64,000 bases of DNA from positions 434,001 through 498,000 of the forward strand of contig NZ_CATNLY010000001.1 of NCBI RefSeq assembly GCF_950100655.1, given 5' to 3'. The notes beneath the pieces are model-generated. The model did no database searches and was not told the DNA's origin. It saw only the letters and a list, made by a program, of their open reading frames with translations. This stretch comes from Pleomorphomonas sp. T1.2MG-36. Lineage in GTDB: Bacteria > Pseudomonadota > Alphaproteobacteria > Rhizobiales > Pleomorphomonadaceae. Position numbers and translations under genes: made by a program. Shown one piece after another: positions 1 through 8,263 of the stretch (the stretch's first letter is position 1; the number at the start of each line of letters is the position of its first letter).

Positions 1-2
1 CA

Positions 3-662
3 TTCAAAAAATGGGTGGCTTCGATGCTCGATGCGTTCGATTGTGCAATCAGCGCGTGGTCTTCGGCAAAGCCGAACGATGTCCAATCGGTTTTCGGTCT
101 CTTCGACCGATGCGAGCGGATTGCCGACTCCTCGACGAACATAACAGTCTACAATGTTGCGGAGTCTGACCCCTACGATTTTCGTCTTGAAGCCCGGCGT
201 CATAATGTCGATATGCGGGCGAAATGGACACGCCTCGGCGAGTACGCCGACGCGACCTACGTGCAGTCCTCGCTAGTGCCGTTTTATCTCGACGCCCGTG
301 AGAGTGCGGCTCCGGCAATGGATACCGTCCGGACGAGAATCCAGGATGTTTTCGCAGTCTACGACCGCTTGCTACTGCCATGTGGCGGCAACAAGAAACG
401 GGCTGAATTCCTGCTGTCCTTCACGAAGACTCGGCTGGTCATCCCGCTTTCGCCACGGTTTCAACCGCTCTCGGGCGAGGACTCGACGGTTCTGTCTTTG
501 CTCGCCCAAGGCCATTCCCGGAACGCCATCGCCGCCCATCTCCGGCTATCCATGCGGACGATCGATGCCATCTTCGATCGGCTATCCGAACGGTTCGGAG
601 CCGCGACCGAGGCGCAACTTATTGCCATGGCAATTGCCCAGGAAATCGTTCGCGAAGCATAG
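3..662 (+). CDS. LuxR-family transcriptional regulator (5' end outside window)
   Basis: The last 60 or so residues form a LuxR/GerE helix-turn-helix: a 'LSGEDSTVLSLLAQGHS' helix followed by 'IAAHLRLSMRTIDAIFDRL'. The upstream 150 residues look like a PAS-type sensory domain, without any membrane segment. The frame is open from base 3, so the true start is probably outside the window; GTG at 15 is the first internal start. A rho-independent terminator follows at once. It is convergent with the polyamine operon, which ends at 1243, so it need not regulate it. The target genes are unknown. Confidence 0.75.
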   Translation, partial: FKKWVASMLDAFDCAISAWSSAKPNDVQSVFGLFDRCERIADSSTNITVYNVAESDPYDFRLEARRHNVDMRAKWTRLGEYADATYVQSSLVPFYLDARESAAPAMDTVRTRIQDVFAVYDRLLLPCGGNKKRAEFLLSFTKTRLVIPLSPRFQPLSGEDSTVLSLLAQGHSRNAIAAHLRLSMRTIDAIFDRLSERFGAATEAQLIAMAIAQEIVREA

Positions 663-683
663 GGGGCGCCGGTGCCGAATGCA

Positions 684-714
684 AAAAAGCGGTCCAAACG
701 GGCCGCTCTTTTTT
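684..714 (+). terminator. Rho-independent terminator of the LuxR gene
   Basis: Stem AGCGGTCC / GGGCCGCT (one T-G wobble) with loop AAAC, followed by a run of Ts at 709-714 and preceded by an A-tract at 683-688. It lies 22 bases after the LuxR stop codon, and the A-tract would let it also work on the minus strand. Confidence 0.85.
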
Positions 715-847
715 ACCCCTCAAGGGGAATGAAAACTTGAGGCCATTGAGCTTGGCTCTGGCTTTATTCTAACCCCTCGTGGGGGACCGAAACAGTCTAT
801 GTCGTCATCGACATAATCAGCGTGCCATCGCCTTTCACTCGTTCATA

Positions 848-863
848 TTGGTAGTATTACCAA
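848..863. repeat. Short palindrome TTGGTA-4-TACCAA
   Basis: Perfect 6-base arms around GTAT. It has the size of a repressor site, but it sits between convergent genes and no promoter is evident next to it. Function unknown. Confidence 0.35.
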
Positions 864-935
864 CCCCTGCCCGTCACCATAACTCGTCATGGGCATGCCC
901 GATTTTCGGCGTTGACGAGGCGGTTTCCGGGCGGC

Positions 936-957
936 AATGTATACCAAAATGTATACC
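936..957. repeat. Direct repeat AATGTATACC x2, 12-base period
   Basis: AATGTATACC occurs at 936-945 and 948-957, separated by AA. Each copy contains the palindrome GTATAC. Tandem half-turn spacing like this is typical of a protein-binding site. The flanking sequence (GACGAGGCGG before, CGCCTCATC after) forms an imperfect outer inverted repeat. Confidence 0.4.
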
Positions 958-1242
958 GTTGACGCCTCATCGCACCCTAAAAACAGTATATTTCGGTTGT
1001 CAGTCAACGACTTGTAGTAATTGATGGTACGTCGTCCCGTAGGCCGTACCACCCAACACTTCTCCCTAAATTCAAATTGTTGCGGCGAAGCGAAGTTGCG
1101 GTGCCGTGAAGTGTCACCTGGTTCCTTTGATTCCTTCTCGGCAAAGGTCCGGATGATCGGCGGCACTCTGCGCGTTCGATGAAGACAGCCGCCGCCGTTC
1201 CTTTGAATGGGGAATAAAGGGCGCGCTTCGCCGACGACTGGA

Positions 1243-1659
1243 TCAAGAACGCCAAGCAGTGGATGACGTTTGCCCGCCACCGCGACGAACCTCTTTGACG
1301 TGCTCCGATTGAGCCCGGAAGGCGGCGCGTAAAGTGGGCAACGCAAGGCGCGGATCCAGCTTGCCGCACATGAACACGTCGACCGCCGCGTAGGCAGCCT
1401 CGGGCCACGTGTGGATGCTGATGTGAGATTCGGCCAGTAGCGCGACGCCCGTGATTCCCGCGCCCTCACCAAACGAGTGCAGTCGCACGTCAAGGATGGT
1501 GGCCCCGCAGGAACTGGCCGCCCGACGCAACGCATCATCTATGACTGTGATGCTATCGAGATTGGAAGCTTCATAGAAGTCGACCAGCAGATGCCACCCG
1601 ACCGCCGCAGAGCCACTGACAACGGCAGCTTCCAGGGCGCTGTCAGAGTTCACTTTCAT
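1243..1659 (-). CDS. speD: S-adenosylmethionine decarboxylase proenzyme
   Basis: It makes decarboxylated AdoMet, the aminopropyl donor for spermidine-type polyamines. The 138-residue protein has the prokaryotic short-form signature: 'LHSFGEGAG' and then 'ESHISIHTWPE'. Self-cleavage before Ser78 would create the pyruvoyl group. His83 and Cys98 keep the exact spacing (+5, +20) of the Thermotoga enzyme's catalytic residues. The ATG at 1659 overlaps the upstream oxidoreductase by 17 bases and has GGAAG upstream, so it is the last gene of the operon. The partner aminopropyltransferase is two genes upstream. Confidence 0.93.
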   Translation of the reverse strand: MKVNSDSALEAAVVSGSAAVGWHLLVDFYEASNLDSITVIDDALRRAASSCGATILDVRLHSFGEGAGITGVALLAESHISIHTWPEAAYAAVDVFMCGKLDPRLALPTLRAAFRAQSEHVKEVRRGGGQTSSTAWRS

Positions 1660-3280
1660 GATCTACTTCCAGCAGCGTAAGGATATGCTCTGCAGCATGA
1701 ACACCACGCGTATAGGCTTCCTCAAAAATGGAAATACCGCTGAGATCCGAATGAGCGAACGCCACGCGGCCAAGCGGCTGCTGCGCACGTTTCCGAGCGT
1801 CTCCCCAAATGAAACCGGGTACCGGTCTGATCATCGCATGTCCCCAAATGCAAACGTCGATCGAGCGAATGTGCCCAGACAGTTCGGGATGAATGGAGAT
1901 GAGGTCGTCTGCGAAAAGGTGCTGCCATTCATCCAGATTACGTCCGAGAGCCTCCTGCCTAGCGTCGGCAGGAGTCGCGTGGCTGAGGGGCCAGTAGGCC
2001 GTCAGCACCGTAGAGAGTGGCTTTGCGTCAAGTTGCTGGTTGGTGGCGACAACATAGCCCAATGTCCGACCGTCAAAAGCAACGTTGTCCCAACTGAGAG
2101 CAGCCCCATTTCCTTCGGGCATTCTATCAACCGTGATGTTGGCGACCACCCACGGCGCATACGAGAAGGCGCCGGCATCCTTAGCTGTCTCGGGCAGCAA
2201 CCGGCTGGTCACAAAGCGAGGGGTCGCCAAAACTGCGGCTTCCGCCCTGATCAGTCTCATGACCCGCTCATTGGCGTCCCATACGTAGAGATTGACCTCC
2301 GTATCCGAAGTCACGACCTGTGTCGTCAGCCATCGGGTACGGATGCATGACCCAAGTGGCGCGGCCATTCTCTCCACCAACCAGCCATTGCCCTGCGGCC
2401 AAGTCACCACATCGTCGCTTTCGGCATTGGCCGACCGCCCGTTGCGAGATGCGAAATAGTGGACACCTGCCCATGCGGATGTCTCATTATAGGTCGTGCC
2501 ATAATCGTCACGGCAGGCGTAGTTGACATACCAACGCAGCAGCTGGGACGTGAATCCCTGACTGTCCATCCAGCTCGCCATGGTCATGAGGTCAAGCTCC
2601 CGCCAAACCGGATCGACGGAGCTCTCATCGATCGGAATCGCAAATAAACGGCGCCCGTCGGAGCCACGGCGCTCCTTGAGTTCATTCATCAAGGCGAAGA
2701 AACGCCGATATTGCGCTTCATCTTCCGGCGTCGCCCCAATGGCCGGCACCATCCCTTCCTGCCAGCGTCCGAAACGTAACAGGCGCTCCTTGGGTTCAAA
2801 GCCAAGCATATACTCGTCGTAGATCGGCTGTCCTCGGGCATCCGCTCCAACGATCACGCCAAGCTCCTCAAACAGCCGGCGCACGGCCCGCGCTTCTTGT
2901 GTCAGAATCGGCACATAGTGGGCCCCCAGCGGATAAGCGGATACCTCATTGGCGCCACCGCGCGAATTGCCACCAAGCCCCTCTTCAAGATCAAGGAGAA
3001 GGATGTCGTTGACGCCCGCTTTAAACAAGCGCCGCGCCGCGCCAAGGCCCGCCACCCCGCCCCCAACAACCACCACTCGCGTGTAGAGTTCGTTGGATGC
3101 GTGAGGCAGCTCGGCCTGACGCAGCAGATGACCAAGGTCGCGGGAGGCACCAACCATTCGGCCGGGGTAAACTGGCGGTCTGCGGGCTTGCCACCGGGCA
3201 CCAAGTGCACCGAGCGACAGAGCGCCCGCAGCGCTCGCAATCAGACCGCCATTGATGAACTGTCCCCTTGTCAGCTTCAT
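1643..3280 (-). CDS. FAD-dependent oxidoreductase, probably exported or membrane-anchored
   Basis: The 545-residue protein has a glycine-rich dinucleotide fold 'VVVVGGGVAGLGAARRL' near residues 67-85, then 'GLGGNSRGG', resembling the amine-oxidase/protoporphyrinogen-oxidase class. The N-terminus (MKLTRGQF, then a hydrophobic stretch to about residue 28) looks like a Tat-type signal with only one of the two arginines, so export is likely but not certain. ATG 3280 is chosen because it follows the upstream stop by 20 bases and starts the signal; a start 45 bases earlier would overlap the previous gene. The substrate is unknown. The position between an aminopropyltransferase and speD suggests a polyamine or polyamine conjugate. 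Confidence 0.75.
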   Translation of the reverse strand: MKLTRGQFINGGLIASAAGALSLGALGARWQARRPPVYPGRMVGASRDLGHLLRQAELPHASNELYTRVVVVGGGVAGLGAARRLFKAGVNDILLLDLEEGLGGNSRGGANEVSAYPLGAHYVPILTQEARAVRRLFEELGVIVGADARGQPIYDEYMLGFEPKERLLRFGRWQEGMVPAIGATPEDEAQYRRFFALMNELKERRGSDGRRLFAIPIDESSVDPVWRELDLMTMASWMDSQGFTSQLLRWYVNYACRDDYGTTYNETSAWAGVHYFASRNGRSANAESDDVVTWPQGNGWLVERMAAPLGSCIRTRWLTTQVVTSDTEVNLYVWDANERVMRLIRAEAAVLATPRFVTSRLLPETAKDAGAFSYAPWVVANITVDRMPEGNGAALSWDNVAFDGRTLGYVVATNQQLDAKPLSTVLTAYWPLSHATPADARQEALGRNLDEWQHLFADDLISIHPELSGHIRSIDVCIWGHAMIRPVPGFIWGDARKRAQQPLGRVAFAHSDLSGISIFEEAYTRGVHAAEHILTLLEVDHESEL

Positions 3281-3300
3281 GGTCGCTGTGCCGCCTAGGG

Positions 3301-4815
3301 TCAATAAATCAAGTACTTCGACCATTCCTCGTCGAAGTACCTAATGAGCGCCTGATCGTCGAGCCGCTGGATCTTGGTGTCGACTCGCGCCATGTCGGGC
3401 GGAAAGTGAAACATCTCGTTCGCTGTCTCGACATCCACATATCGCAGCCCGGCCGGATAAGCGGTCGGCCTGACGTACGGTTTGTTGACAGCGATCGTGA
3501 ACCCCCATTCGCCGAAAGACGGCACGAAGGTATGGTAGGCAGCAGTCTGGAATCCCGCAGCCTCTAGGGTGTTGGTTATACACCAAAATGACTTTCGGGC
3601 CACCAACGGCGAGGTGCTCTGCACTACGATGATGGAGTTGGCACTCGTCACAGTTCTCAGCAGCTTGTAGAAGGTCAGGGAGTAAAGCTTGCCAATGGAA
3701 AAATTCGATGGATCGGGAACATCGATCAGGATCACATCGTAGGTCGTGGTCTTTCCCAAATCTCTCTCTTCTTTAAGCCAGGTGAACGCATCTTTATTGA
3801 TTACCTTCAGCTTATCCGACAACAATGCTCGTTCGTTGAGGTTGGTGAGCAATGCATTGGTCGAGAACAACCGCGTCATCTCGGGATCGAGATCCACCAT
3901 CGTAACCCTGTTGATGGAGGGGTACTTGAGAACCTCGCGCAGAGCGAGACCATCGCCTCCACCAATGATTAGAATATCTCTGGGTAGCGGATGAGCCGAC
4001 AGGGCAGGATGCACCAGTGCTTCGTGATAACGATACTCATCCACTGAAGAGAACTGAAGATTTGCGTTGAGAAACAGACGCAGGTCACCCGATTGCTGAG
4101 TAATGACGATGCGCTGGTAAGGTGTTGATTCTGCAAAGATAACTTTGCCTGAATAGGTGCTGGTCTCCGCAAAAGTCAGTATGCGCTCAGAATAGACGAA
4201 CCCCGCCAACAGCCCGACTAATACCGCCACGGCCATGATCAGATGCAATATGTAACCCGGAATGCGCTCTCTTTGCGCCACCAACATCCAAACCGCGACG
4301 AGCGTATTTCCGGCTCCAAAGGCGAATGCGGTGCGTACCAGCCCCATGTATGGAATGAGCACCAGCGGAAACAGCACCGAAGCGAATAGCGCCCCTACAT
4401 AGTCCAGGGAGAAAACCTTGGAGACCAAGTCTCTGAATTCGTAGCGATCCTGAAGAATGCGCAGCAGCAGCGGTATCTCGAGCCCGACAAGAATGCCGAT
4501 AGTCGTTACGACAAAATAGAGAAGGAAGTGAAACGAATGAACATGCTCGAAAAGCACGAAGAGCAGCGCCGCCGAAGAGCCGCCGATCAACCCAATCAAG
4601 ATCTCCACCTGCACGAAGACCCCGAGCAGGTTCCTGTGCACATAGCGGGAAAGCCATGAGCCGATGCCCATTGCGAACAGGTAGCATCCGATGATGGTCG
4701 AAAACTGCGTAACGGAGTCACCAAGCAGATAACTGGCCAGTGTCCCAGCAATCAACTCATAGATCAGGCCACATGTAGCAATGACGAAGACGGAAACTAG
4801 GAGAAGTGGAGCCAA
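3301..4815 (-). CDS. Membrane-bound spermidine/spermine synthase-like protein (7 TM + aminopropyltransferase domain)
   Basis: Residues 1-210 form about seven hydrophobic helices, including the typical 'YELIAGTLASYLLGDSVTQF' (about 19-38). Residues 220-450 are a spermidine-synthase fold: 'YQRIVIT', 'VDEYRYHE' (258-265), the AdoMet-binding 'GGGDG' (285-289), 'DLDPEM' (308-313) and the catalytic 'DVPDP' (365-369, both Asp kept). It should transfer an aminopropyl group from decarboxylated AdoMet to an amine at the cytoplasmic membrane face. The first usable start is TTG 4815; no ATG or GTG lies between it and the upstream in-frame stop. Soluble SpeE lacks the membrane half. Confidence 0.85.
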   Translation of the reverse strand: MAPLLLVSVFVIATCGLIYELIAGTLASYLLGDSVTQFSTIIGCYLFAMGIGSWLSRYVHRNLLGVFVQVEILIGLIGGSSAALLFVLFEHVHSFHFLLYFVVTTIGILVGLEIPLLLRILQDRYEFRDLVSKVFSLDYVGALFASVLFPLVLIPYMGLVRTAFAFGAGNTLVAVWMLVAQRERIPGYILHLIMAVAVLVGLLAGFVYSERILTFAETSTYSGKVIFAESTPYQRIVITQQSGDLRLFLNANLQFSSVDEYRYHEALVHPALSAHPLPRDILIIGGGDGLALREVLKYPSINRVTMVDLDPEMTRLFSTNALLTNLNERALLSDKLKVINKDAFTWLKEERDLGKTTTYDVILIDVPDPSNFSIGKLYSLTFYKLLRTVTSANSIIVVQSTSPLVARKSFWCITNTLEAAGFQTAAYHTFVPSFGEWGFTIAVNKPYVRPTAYPAGLRYVDVETANEMFHFPPDMARVDTKIQRLDDQALIRYFDEEWSKYLIY

Positions 4816-4891
4816 GACGAACAGAACCTTGCTTGCCAGCGATGACCAGACGATCCGAGGAAACTTGTCGACATCGCCGATATACTATTCG

Positions 4892-5128
4892 TCAGTGAAT
4901 GGCAGACGCGATGATGATCGCTATTCCAAGAGTGGCTCCGGCGAGGAAAACTCCGAACGCCAAATTCTGCTTCTCCACGAGCTCTCTCCACACCGAAACC
5001 TTGGGCGTTAAGAGATCGAGCAGAAGGAAGCTGACAAAGAACACAGCCACCCCAACGGCTGAATAGACAAGCGCAGCGACTATATACTGCAGCTGAAGAA
5101 CGTCTCCCACATCCATTTCGGATTCCAT
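4892..5128 (-). CDS. DUF350 family membrane protein, single-repeat form
   Basis: The 78-residue protein has two hydrophobic helices (about 12-40 and 56-77) separated by 'LLDLLTPKVSVWREL', the conserved DUF350 linker, then 'VEKQNLAFGVFLAG'. Most DUF350 proteins (E. coli YjfL type) have two such repeats and about 130 residues. This is one repeat, so it may work as a dimer. ATG 5128 is used; ATG 5116 is also possible, and neither has a strong ribosome site. Its function is not known. Related neighbourhoods commonly pair it with SPFH, PspA or polyamine genes (from memory). Confidence 0.75.
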   Translation of the reverse strand: MESEMDVGDVLQLQYIVAALVYSAVGVAVFFVSFLLLDLLTPKVSVWRELVEKQNLAFGVFLAGATLGIAIIIASAIH

Positions 5129-5144
5129 CAGTTAGAATTAAGAA

Positions 5145-5288
5145 TTACTTGTGAAACTGGCCCATAGTCGATCGCGAAGAAAGAGAATAGTTCCCCTTAT
5201 AGATACTCGACACGCCAAGTCCGAATTGGTCCGCTACGGCGAGCATGATCAAAACGACGGTTGCGAAGCCCATGTAGACTTTAGTCAT
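5145..5288 (-). CDS. Small single-helix membrane protein, unrecognised
   Basis: A 47-residue protein with one hydrophobic helix ('VYMGFATVVLIMLAVADQFG', residues 4-23) and a polar, serine-rich tail. It begins at ATG 5288 or 5291, inside the end of the upstream DUF4178 gene (stop at 5281), so it is likely translationally coupled. I do not recognise the family. Its place between DUF4178 and DUF350 genes suggests a membrane subunit of the same assembly. Confidence 0.6.
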   Translation of the reverse strand: MTKVYMGFATVVLIMLAVADQFGLGVSSIYKGNYSLSSRSTMGQFHK

Positions 5289-6618
5289 CATCGTCACCTT
5301 GTGAGCCGTCTGGATTAAAATCGCTCCCCCCCCAACGTCGCCCCTCAAAGGCGATCTGTCGCCACAGTTGGATGACAGGGACGATCAAAAGGAGCGCAAG
5401 CGCCGCCAACAGGTTGGTGGAATCAACGACTCCGTCTACGACGGTGAGCCTCACGGACTGTGAGGAACCCAGCGACAGGGCCCCGCCGTCTGCGTCAACC
5501 ATCAGTCTGTAAGTTCCCTTGGAAACACCAGAGAAATAGGTTTCCTCCACTTGCCGACCTTCCGACCAAGGTCCATCGCTATCCGAACCGAAGTAATATT
5601 CGATCGGCATAACCGATGTGTGCTCTGTACCCGTCCCCTCTTCGACCAGCGTAAGGCTCAGTTCAACCCAATCGTTACGGACCGGAGCATAGCCTGTAAC
5701 TTCAACAATGCCACCATAGCGCAATACGAACGGCTTCGTCGTAACCGGTATGCCTTTAGACGTCGCTTGAACATTAATGGTCTCTTGGAACACAGCTCTG
5801 TTGTTGCTTCCAGCAAAGAAGAAAAAATGCACAAGGCAAGCGGCAATAACCGCACCAATCGCTTGCTTCCAGAGTCTCCCGTTCCGCCCCTCGAAGGGGG
5901 ACGGTTGGTTGGCACCGACACCGGACGGCAATGGCAGAAATCCCTCGGACTTAAACGCCTCGATGATTTCTGTGCGAGAGACATACCGACCCAAAGAGAA
6001 GTTGATTTCGGAGTCGTTCTCCTCGACGCTCAGCAAATAAGGCGGACAGATATACTCCGCAGTCGCCCAACGCTCTCCAACTTTCACACGCCAGTAAAAC
6101 TCGCCCTGCACGTGATGCACGACCGAGGCACCTCGGAGAAATATCTTGTACTCGCGCCCCTCGAAAGCAATGCGAGTGTCAGAGCGACGGACAGAAAGAT
6201 TCTTCTTTATGACATGCGATAAAGTCCAATGCCCCGCCTCATGCGACAGGAATCGGAAGCCATAGTAAGGGTTGAACAGAAGGTATTCGTCCCAAGGATA
6301 AGCTCCGGTAGCATCGGTTTTTCGTGTGTAGCCTATGATCTCCCAGAAAATCCCATCTAGTTTACCGCGTGCGCCCATCGCAAGAAGCGTAGGCCAAGTA
6401 GACGATTGAGCCGTCTCGACGATCCTGAAGTTCTCGTTGTTTACATCGATGACAGATGAACAATTTGGACAGATCGCAGTTACCGCGCGACCGATGGCAC
6501 GCAGGACAACCGTACCGCCGCAAGACGGGCAGTCGAATGTCCTCGGGGGAAGAGGAATCCGGGACGACACGCTAGGCTCGATGGGAGCTTGAGAGAAAGC
6601 AGCTTCAGATACGCTCAC
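5281..6618 (-). CDS. Large DUF4178 zinc-ribbon membrane protein
   Basis: The 445-residue protein starts with a zinc ribbon (Cys30, Cys33, Cys50, Cys53), followed by a DUF4178-type beta domain to about residue 220. A membrane helix follows near 250-270 ('AVIAACLVHFFFFAG'), then a beta-rich extracytoplasmic domain and a second helix near 398-417 ('LLAALALLLIVPVIQLW'). The acidic tail ends in DDDD. The GTG start overlaps the previous stop as GTGA, so it is coupled to the small DUF4178 gene. It probably places a cytoplasmic ligand-binding domain at the membrane. The function is unknown. Confidence 0.75.
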   Translation of the reverse strand: MSVSEAAFSQAPIEPSVSSRIPLPPRTFDCPSCGGTVVLRAIGRAVTAICPNCSSVIDVNNENFRIVETAQSSTWPTLLAMGARGKLDGIFWEIIGYTRKTDATGAYPWDEYLLFNPYYGFRFLSHEAGHWTLSHVIKKNLSVRRSDTRIAFEGREYKIFLRGASVVHHVQGEFYWRVKVGERWATAEYICPPYLLSVEENDSEINFSLGRYVSRTEIIEAFKSEGFLPLPSGVGANQPSPFEGRNGRLWKQAIGAVIAACLVHFFFFAGSNNRAVFQETINVQATSKGIPVTTKPFVLRYGGIVEVTGYAPVRNDWVELSLTLVEEGTGTEHTSVMPIEYYFGSDSDGPWSEGRQVEETYFSGVSKGTYRLMVDADGGALSLGSSQSVRLTVVDGVVDSTNLLAALALLLIVPVIQLWRQIAFEGRRWGGSDFNPDGSQGDDDD

Positions 6619-7274
6619 GACCAGCCCTCAAATTGTCTATAGTTGGCCGCCTTGATCTCGTCCCATTCAACGTAACGACCAATGAAGGCATATGCTTGCG
6701 AGTTGTGCAGCTCGATGCAGGCGTAACCACCATCCTTTCCCATGAGATCAGCCGAGGTAAATGAGCTGTTGGATTGGGTGACTCGCGGCAACTCGCCTTC
6801 TGTGCCAACGCAGACCGCACGCTTGATGTCCACGACCGTCAGCCAACGATTGGCCACCGAAATCGACTGCCCCGGACTGAGGTCGAGCTTGGATCGGCCA
6901 GATTTCTGCGACACCAAGGATTGGGATGCGAGGTCCGTTGCGACGTTGACGGCATAAAAGCCCTGAGCTTCAGCAAGCCAACCATCATTGCCATCGTCGA
7001 AGAGTAGGTACCATTCATTCCAGGTTCCATCGTCCCATGCCATTCTGGCGCGGCCACAGACCGTGAACCCGCAGCCATCGATCTGGCCGACGGTTCCTAC
7101 TTGAAGCGGGCTCATGTCTTCGGTGAGCTGCGCCACTTTGCCGATAGCTTCGATGTCGACGTCTCGACGGACGACGGTGCTTCGACAATAGCCGCAGGTG
7201 GCAAAGACCGACTGTACAGATCGAAAGTAGATTGGCGCGCCACACGAAGGACAGGCGTATTGGCGCATGGTCAC
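6615..7274 (-). CDS. Small DUF4178 zinc-ribbon protein
   Basis: The 219-residue soluble protein has a zinc ribbon (Cys8, Cys11, Cys27, Cys30) and a DUF4178 domain ('DGTWNEWYLLFDDG' near 81-94, 'GRYVEWDEIKAANYR' near the end). It is a paralogue of the next gene without the membrane part. The start overlaps the SPFH stop as GTGA; ATG 7268 is an alternative two codons in. DUF4178 genes commonly sit with SPFH and polyamine genes, but no biochemical activity is established that I know of. Confidence 0.75.
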   Translation of the reverse strand: MTMRQYACPSCGAPIYFRSVQSVFATCGYCRSTVVRRDVDIEAIGKVAQLTEDMSPLQVGTVGQIDGCGFTVCGRARMAWDDGTWNEWYLLFDDGNDGWLAEAQGFYAVNVATDLASQSLVSQKSGRSKLDLSPGQSISVANRWLTVVDIKRAVCVGTEGELPRVTQSNSSFTSADLMGKDGGYACIELHNSQAYAFIGRYVEWDEIKAANYRQFEGWS

Positions 7275-8263
7275 TTCAACTTTGCCAGCAGTTCGGCCTT
7301 CTTGGCATTGAACTCTTCCTGCGTGAGTATACCTTTCTGGAAAAGATCACCAAGCCTGTCGATCAGGGTGATCACATCATCGGCTGCGGTCCCATCAGTC
7401 GGCTGCTCTGGTTTTGCAACGCCTAATCCCTGGGCCATCGCTTGACCAAGGGCGAGTCCCGCACCAATGCCGGCGCCCGCCGCCGCCGTCCCATCGCTAC
7501 CGGCGGCGAACTGAGAAACAGAGTCGGCAACCTGGAACTGGGTGTACTTGCCGAGATCGCCGACCATTCGCATTGAAGTGGCGCGATCCAAGTGCTTCTC
7601 AAGCTCTTCCGGCAGGGTCAGGCTGAGGAGCGCGAAGTTGGTAAGCTCCAAGCCATAATTGGCGAAGGCAGGGGCTATGGCTTCGCCCATCCTCCGGGCC
7701 AGTTCTTCCTGATGTCGGGCCATATCGACGAAGGCGATATCGCCTGTCCCGATTCCAGAGGCCAAGGCAGTGATAATCGACGCTCTGAGCTGCCCATCTA
7801 TTTCCGAAGAAAGACGTTTTTCGGCTGTTCCACATAGTTTCTGCCAGAAGGTCTCAATGTCGTGGATGCGATATGCGTAGTTGCCAAAGGCACGAATGCG
7901 GAGCGGACCAAACTCTCTGTCACGAACGGTCAGCGGTTGCGGGGTGCCCCACTTCTGATCGATCTGTTCGCGTAAATTGAAATAGTAGACATCCGACTTG
8001 AACGGTGACTCGAATGCTTTGTCCCAGTTTTGAAGATACGTCAGTATCGGCAAAGTCTGAGTGTTCAGCGTATACGTGCCTGGCCCGAAATGGTCGGCGA
8101 AAGTCCCCTCGTTGAAAAAGAGCGCTTGCTGGGACTCCCGTACCACAAGCTGTGCCCCATTCTGGATCTCCATGCCTTCCATTGGATAGCGATAGGCCAG
8201 AATGCCCGGATCAGTTTCGGTCCACTGGATGACATCCACGAACTGCTTGGTAAAAAAGCCCAC
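7271..8263 (-). CDS. SPFH-domain protein with C-terminal SHOCT motif
   Basis: The 330-residue protein begins 'MGFFTKQFVDVIQW', then has 'LVVRESQQALFF', the usual entry of the bacterial SPFH/YdjI-type (virion-core-like) family. A Gly/Ala-rich linker (about 250-275) leads to a SHOCT tail ('GILTQEEFNAKKAELL'). Such proteins form membrane-associated oligomers or scaffolds. The start is GTG 8263 because GGGGAGGA lies 5-12 bases before it; the longer frame to 8314 has no such site. It is the first gene of the operon, so the promoter should lie just above 8263. Confidence 0.82.
   Translation of the reverse strand: MGFFTKQFVDVIQWTETDPGILAYRYPMEGMEIQNGAQLVVRESQQALFFNEGTFADHFGPGTYTLNTQTLPILTYLQNWDKAFESPFKSDVYYFNLREQIDQKWGTPQPLTVRDREFGPLRIRAFGNYAYRIHDIETFWQKLCGTAEKRLSSEIDGQLRASIITALASGIGTGDIAFVDMARHQEELARRMGEAIAPAFANYGLELTNFALLSLTLPEELEKHLDRATSMRMVGDLGKYTQFQVADSVSQFAAGSDGTAAAGAGIGAGLALGQAMAQGLGVAKPEQPTDGTAADDVITLIDRLGDLFQKGILTQEEFNAKKAELLAKLK

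Larger units (their letters stand above)
715..1242. other. Intergenic region without a gene, holding short repeats
   Basis: About 530 bases between the LuxR terminator and the 3' end of speD. Short open frames here have no recognisable protein features. It holds a dyad at 848-863 and a tandem decamer at 936-957, listed separately. Because both flanking genes converge on it, it should not contain the promoter of either. No terminator for the minus-strand operon was recognised. Confidence 0.6.

Noticed and set aside
936..957. Tandem decamer as a phage attachment site
   Set aside because: No integrase, tRNA or second copy elsewhere in the window to support it.
779..1024. Small open frame in the gap before speD
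   Set aside because: No ribosome site, no hydrophobic or domain features, and the sequence is dominated by short repeats.
5281..6618. HEAGH in the large DUF4178 protein, resembling a zinc-protease HExxH
   Set aside because: It lies in the DUF4178 beta domain at a point where the family has variable residues before a conserved Gly-His-Trp; no further metalloprotease ligand or helix pattern is seen.
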